Shown here in pieces: positions 38,291 through 39,181 of a DNA stretch of 39,181 bases. Source of the DNA: CAZRIP01 sp964600165 (GTDB lineage Bacteria > Elusimicrobiota > Elusimicrobia > UBA1565 > UBA9628); contig CAZRIP010000018.1 in assembly GCA_964600165.1 (NCBI GenBank), forward strand, positions 1-39,181, in the 5' to 3' direction. The notes beneath the pieces are model-generated. The model was not told the origin of the DNA. It was given only the letters and a program-made list of their open reading frames with translations, and did not search any database. A program made the translations under genes and the position numbers. The first letter of the stretch is position 1, and every line of letters begins with the position of its first letter.

Positions 38291-39181
38291 GAGGCCTCCA
38301 GGTGACGTTTCATGATCAGCTTGCCGCACTCGGCGGCGGCGCGCCGCGCGCTGCCGGAAAACGACCGGCCGAAGCGCGTTTGTCGCGCGAGGTGCGCCTC
38401 GCGGGCCGCGGGGTCGAGGACGAGCTTGGACAGAAGCGCGCGCGCCTTCGCGGCGTCCGTCAAAAACGGCAGCGCGCCGGATTTAGTGAGCGTCAAAAGC
38501 GAGGGGCCCTTGGCTCCGAGCTGCAGCGAGAGCGTCGGTACGCCCATGAGCGCCGACTGGACCAGGAAGATCGAGGTCATGCCCACGACGAGATCGGCGG
38601 CGCGGATCGCTTTCATCGCGGACAGCTCCATGCCGGCCATCGAGGACGGCAGGCGGCTTGTCGCGAGGAGGGGCTCAAACTCGCCGCGCGCGTTCTGCGG
38701 ATGGAGCTTTATGAGCAGGCGGAGCGGGCGGCGCGAGCGCGGCGCGAGCTTGCCTAGCTCGTCGAGCAGAAAGTCCGCCGTCGTTTGCTCGTCGTAGCCG
38801 AGATCGGAGAAGTGGGCCTTGAGCGCCTCGGCGGCGAAGACGACGAGGAAGTCGCGGGGGGCGGCTCCGAGCCTCTCCCGGATCGCCGCGCGGTCGAGCT
38901 TCTTGGCCGATGCGGCCGTCTCCTCGAGGGCGGGTTGGCCGGTGACGCGCAGTCGGGCAGCGGGGAGGCCGTCGGCGATCGCTTCCTTGCGCGCCTCCTC
39001 GTCCATGACTAAGATGGCGTCCGGCTGATAGGCCAGACGCTCGCTCGGGCGCTTGCCGGAAAAACGGACCGCGTAGTTCTGCCATTGGTCCACGGCGGCC
39101 GCGCTGGGGCAGCCTCGCGCGGCGGCCCAGTTCCAAAGGAGCTTCTCCGTCATGTCGAGCTGTGGCAGCGACGTCGCCGAG
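38284..39181 (-). CDS. GT-B-like surface glycan protein, N-terminus beyond window
   Basis: The frame is open at the right edge, so the start lies outside; the first internal ATG is at 39153. About 299 residues are visible. TEKLLWNW with SAAAVDQWQNYAVRF resembles the middle of a GT-B transferase (the D-x-W-x-N-Y-x-x-R-F pattern), then AILVMDEEARKEA and LRVTGQPALEE. RLLIKLHPQNARGEF and LVVGMTSIFLVQSALMGVP form the C-terminal half. The last segment parallels those of the three larger GT-B-like proteins in the window. The stop overlaps the aminotransferase gene by 7 nt. The sugar donor and acceptor are unknown. Confidence 0.7.
   Translation of the reverse strand, partial: SATSLPQLDMTEKLLWNWAAARGCPSAAAVDQWQNYAVRFSGKRPSERLAYQPDAILVMDEEARKEAIADGLPAARLRVTGQPALEETAASAKKLDRAAIRERLGAAPRDFLVVFAAEALKAHFSDLGYDEQTTADFLLDELGKLAPRSRRPLRLLIKLHPQNARGEFEPLLATSRLPSSMAGMELSAMKAIRAADLVVGMTSIFLVQSALMGVPTLSLQLGAKGPSLLTLTKSGALPFLTDAAKARALLSKLVLDPAAREAHLARQTRFGRSFSGSARRAAAECGKLIMKRHLEASC

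Noticed and set aside
1..39181. CRISPR arrays, tRNA or rRNA genes, insertion sequences, phage genes
   Set aside because: No spaced repeats, cloverleaf-like sequences, transposase or integrase motifs were found on reading both strands.

Overview
The window is 39.2 kb of GC-rich bacterial DNA filled almost edge to edge with surface-glycan genes. I place about 34 protein genes: 31 on the minus strand and a three-gene plus-strand island at 13145-17010. No tRNA, rRNA, CRISPR array, insertion sequence or integrase was seen, and no gene-free stretch exceeds about 60 bases. Both edges cut through genes. A run of ten Ns at 2727-2736 marks a scaffold gap, so this looks like a draft or metagenome assembly. 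The content (nonulosonic-acid enzymes, flippase, MsbA/PglK-type ABC transporter, Leptospira-type transferases) suggests a Gram-negative or other diderm bacterium from a GC-rich, poorly sampled lineage. I cannot assign a phylum from sequence alone.

Layout, following minus-strand transcription from the right edge. At 39181-35195 lie a truncated GT-B-like protein, a DegT aminotransferase and a large GT-B-like transferase. At 35152-34580 is a winged-helix regulator of the MarR/EPS type, with a perfect 17-bp palindrome over its own promoter. At 34569-26324 come an epimerase, two DegT aminotransferases, a PIG-L deacetylase, a radical SAM/SPASM protein, a WbqC-like protein, and a nonulosonic-acid core of NeuB-family synthase, PseG-like hydrolase and CMP-transferase. 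At 26334-24772 is another GT-B-like protein. At 24748-20959 is a carrier-protein cassette: adenylating ligase, acyl carrier protein, hexapeptide acyltransferase, VOC protein and methyltransferase. At 20916-16997 are a B12-binding radical SAM protein and a membrane protein fused to a spermidine-synthase-like domain.

The plus-strand island (13145-17010) holds a frameshifted hexapeptide acetyltransferase, an ABC exporter and a GT-B-like surface-carbohydrate protein. Left of it the minus strand resumes with a GT-C-like membrane protein and a second radical SAM/SPASM protein. A tightly overlapped run follows: second CMP-transferase, SDR, 2-hydroxyacid dehydrogenase, epimerase, HAD phosphatase, RmlD-like reductase, GT2, LegB-like dehydratase, sugar nucleotidyltransferase and Rmd-like reductase. 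The window ends with a small secreted protein and an in-frame glycosyltransferase-flippase fusion.

Together the genes look like a locus for a complex surface polysaccharide or glycoprotein glycan. It probably carries at least one, perhaps two, CMP-activated nonulosonic acids and amino-deoxy sugars, with acyl or methyl decorations and two separate membrane-translocation routes. Most neighbouring genes overlap by 4 nt (ATGA/GTGA), implying long translationally coupled operons. Nearly every gene preceded by a gap of more than 20 nt has a TANAAT-like -10 box within 5-12 nt of a candidate start codon, suggesting leaderless or near-leaderless transcripts.
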